Positions 13,560 to 13,714 of a DNA stretch of 13,714 nt are shown here, piece after piece. The notes beneath the pieces are model-generated. The model was not told the origin of the DNA, ran no database searches, and worked only from the letters and a program-made list of their open reading frames with translations. The first letter of the stretch is position 1. Each line of letters begins with the position of its first letter. The translations under genes were made by a program, and so were the position numbers. This DNA is from Deinococcales bacterium (GTDB taxonomy: Bacteria > Deinococcota > Deinococci > Deinococcales > Deinococcaceae): positions 1-13,714 of the forward strand of contig JACMOA010000068.1 in NCBI GenBank assembly GCA_014378225.1. Direction: 5' to 3'.

Positions 13560-13714
13560 TCAAATCAGGTCTCGGTATGCTGGAAATCCTGGAATTGACC
13601 TGGCCTGAAGAATCGCGTGAACGATGGCTCGACCTAGGGTATCGGCGGCCACCGCTCCAATGCGGCTCAGCTCGAGTGGACTCTTTACAACAACCTCTCC
13701 GGTGGCCACAGCAA
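13560..13714 (-). CDS. C-terminal end of a gene, possibly P1 family (S58) peptidase
   Basis: An open frame enters from the right edge of the window and reads 50 residues to a TGA at 13560-13562; the first full codon ends at 13712. It begins AVATGEVVVKSPLELSRIGA and ends VPGFPAYRDL-like (IPGFPAYRDLI). The ATGEV...LS.IGAVAADTLGRAIVHAI pattern recalls the C-terminal strand and helix of P1/DmpA-type (S58) aminopeptidases, where an ATGE step precedes an Ala-rich helix. The match is from memory and short, so the family is uncertain. That it is coding is supported by the amphipathic helix pattern and a CTCGAG-coded Leu-Glu. It is on the same strand as the protease and about 190 bases upstream of it. 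Confidence 0.55.
   Translation of the reverse strand, partial: AVATGEVVVKSPLELSRIGAVAADTLGRAIVHAILQARSIPGFPAYRDLI

Larger units (their letters stand above)
22..13676. repeat. Highly iterated palindrome CTCGAG across the window
   Basis: The 6-bp palindrome CTCGAG was counted by eye about 108 times (error of a few). At about 54% GC roughly four would be expected. It occurs in all reading frames (Leu-Glu, Ser-Ser/Ser-Arg and Xaa-Arg-Glu/Asp contexts) and in intergenic DNA, for example 22-27, 5214-5219 and 13671-13676. The flank CTCGAGCG (or CGCTCGAG) is favoured. Leu-Glu pairs are mostly written CTCGAG: 5 of 5 in the DUF697 gene and 9 of 11 in the LuxR-type gene. This resembles highly iterated palindromes such as cyanobacterial HIP1. 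Its role is unknown. Confidence 0.9.

Overview
The window reads as chromosomal DNA of a Deinococcus-Thermus-type bacterium, most likely Deinococcus-like. That is an inference from three things. About half the genes carry a TANNNT -10 box 6-7 bases before the start codon and no Shine-Dalgarno (SD) site, which is the leaderless arrangement common in Deinococcus; the rest have good SD sites. The gene content is housekeeping and stress related, with moderate GC. Above all, the hexamer CTCGAG occurs about 108 times by hand count, roughly once per 127 bases, in genes and between them.

Layout. 1-2120 (+): a TPP riboswitch with a terminator that hides the SD, then an ABC permease and a secreted NMT1/THI5-type binding protein. 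This is a thiamine-precursor uptake unit with no ATPase gene here. 2134-2269: a small element with terminal inverted repeats and no gene. 2352-4286 (-): a cytosolic Ser/Thr kinase fused to a PQQ-type beta-propeller. 4455-5159 (-): an aquaporin with a pore filter like that of plant TIPs. 5237-5324: a long inverted repeat between the divergent aquaporin and DUF697 genes. 5351-6001 (+): DUF697 membrane protein. 6103-6981 (+): SDR oxidoreductase. 6982-7307: a gene-free, hairpin-rich stretch. 7308-7652 (+): small cupin. 7712-8508 (+): a possible 10-codon upstream ORF overlapping a TSUP permease.

8557-10395 (-): a 14-TM DHA2 drug exporter, convergent with the TSUP gene across a terminator. 10705-11661 (-): a D-2-hydroxyacid dehydrogenase with a clear leaderless promoter. 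11782-12369 (-): a LuxR-type regulator whose receiver has lost its acidic residues. 12479-13372 (-): a PDZ serine protease without a signal peptide. 13560-13714 (-): the C-terminus of a further gene that runs off the window, possibly a P1/S58 peptidase.

The genes mostly form single-gene units with their own promoters rather than one pathway. The clearest functional unit is the TPP-controlled transporter. The most unusual feature is the density of CTCGAG and its absence over the aquaporin gene. I see no rRNA, tRNA, CRISPR array or transposase gene.
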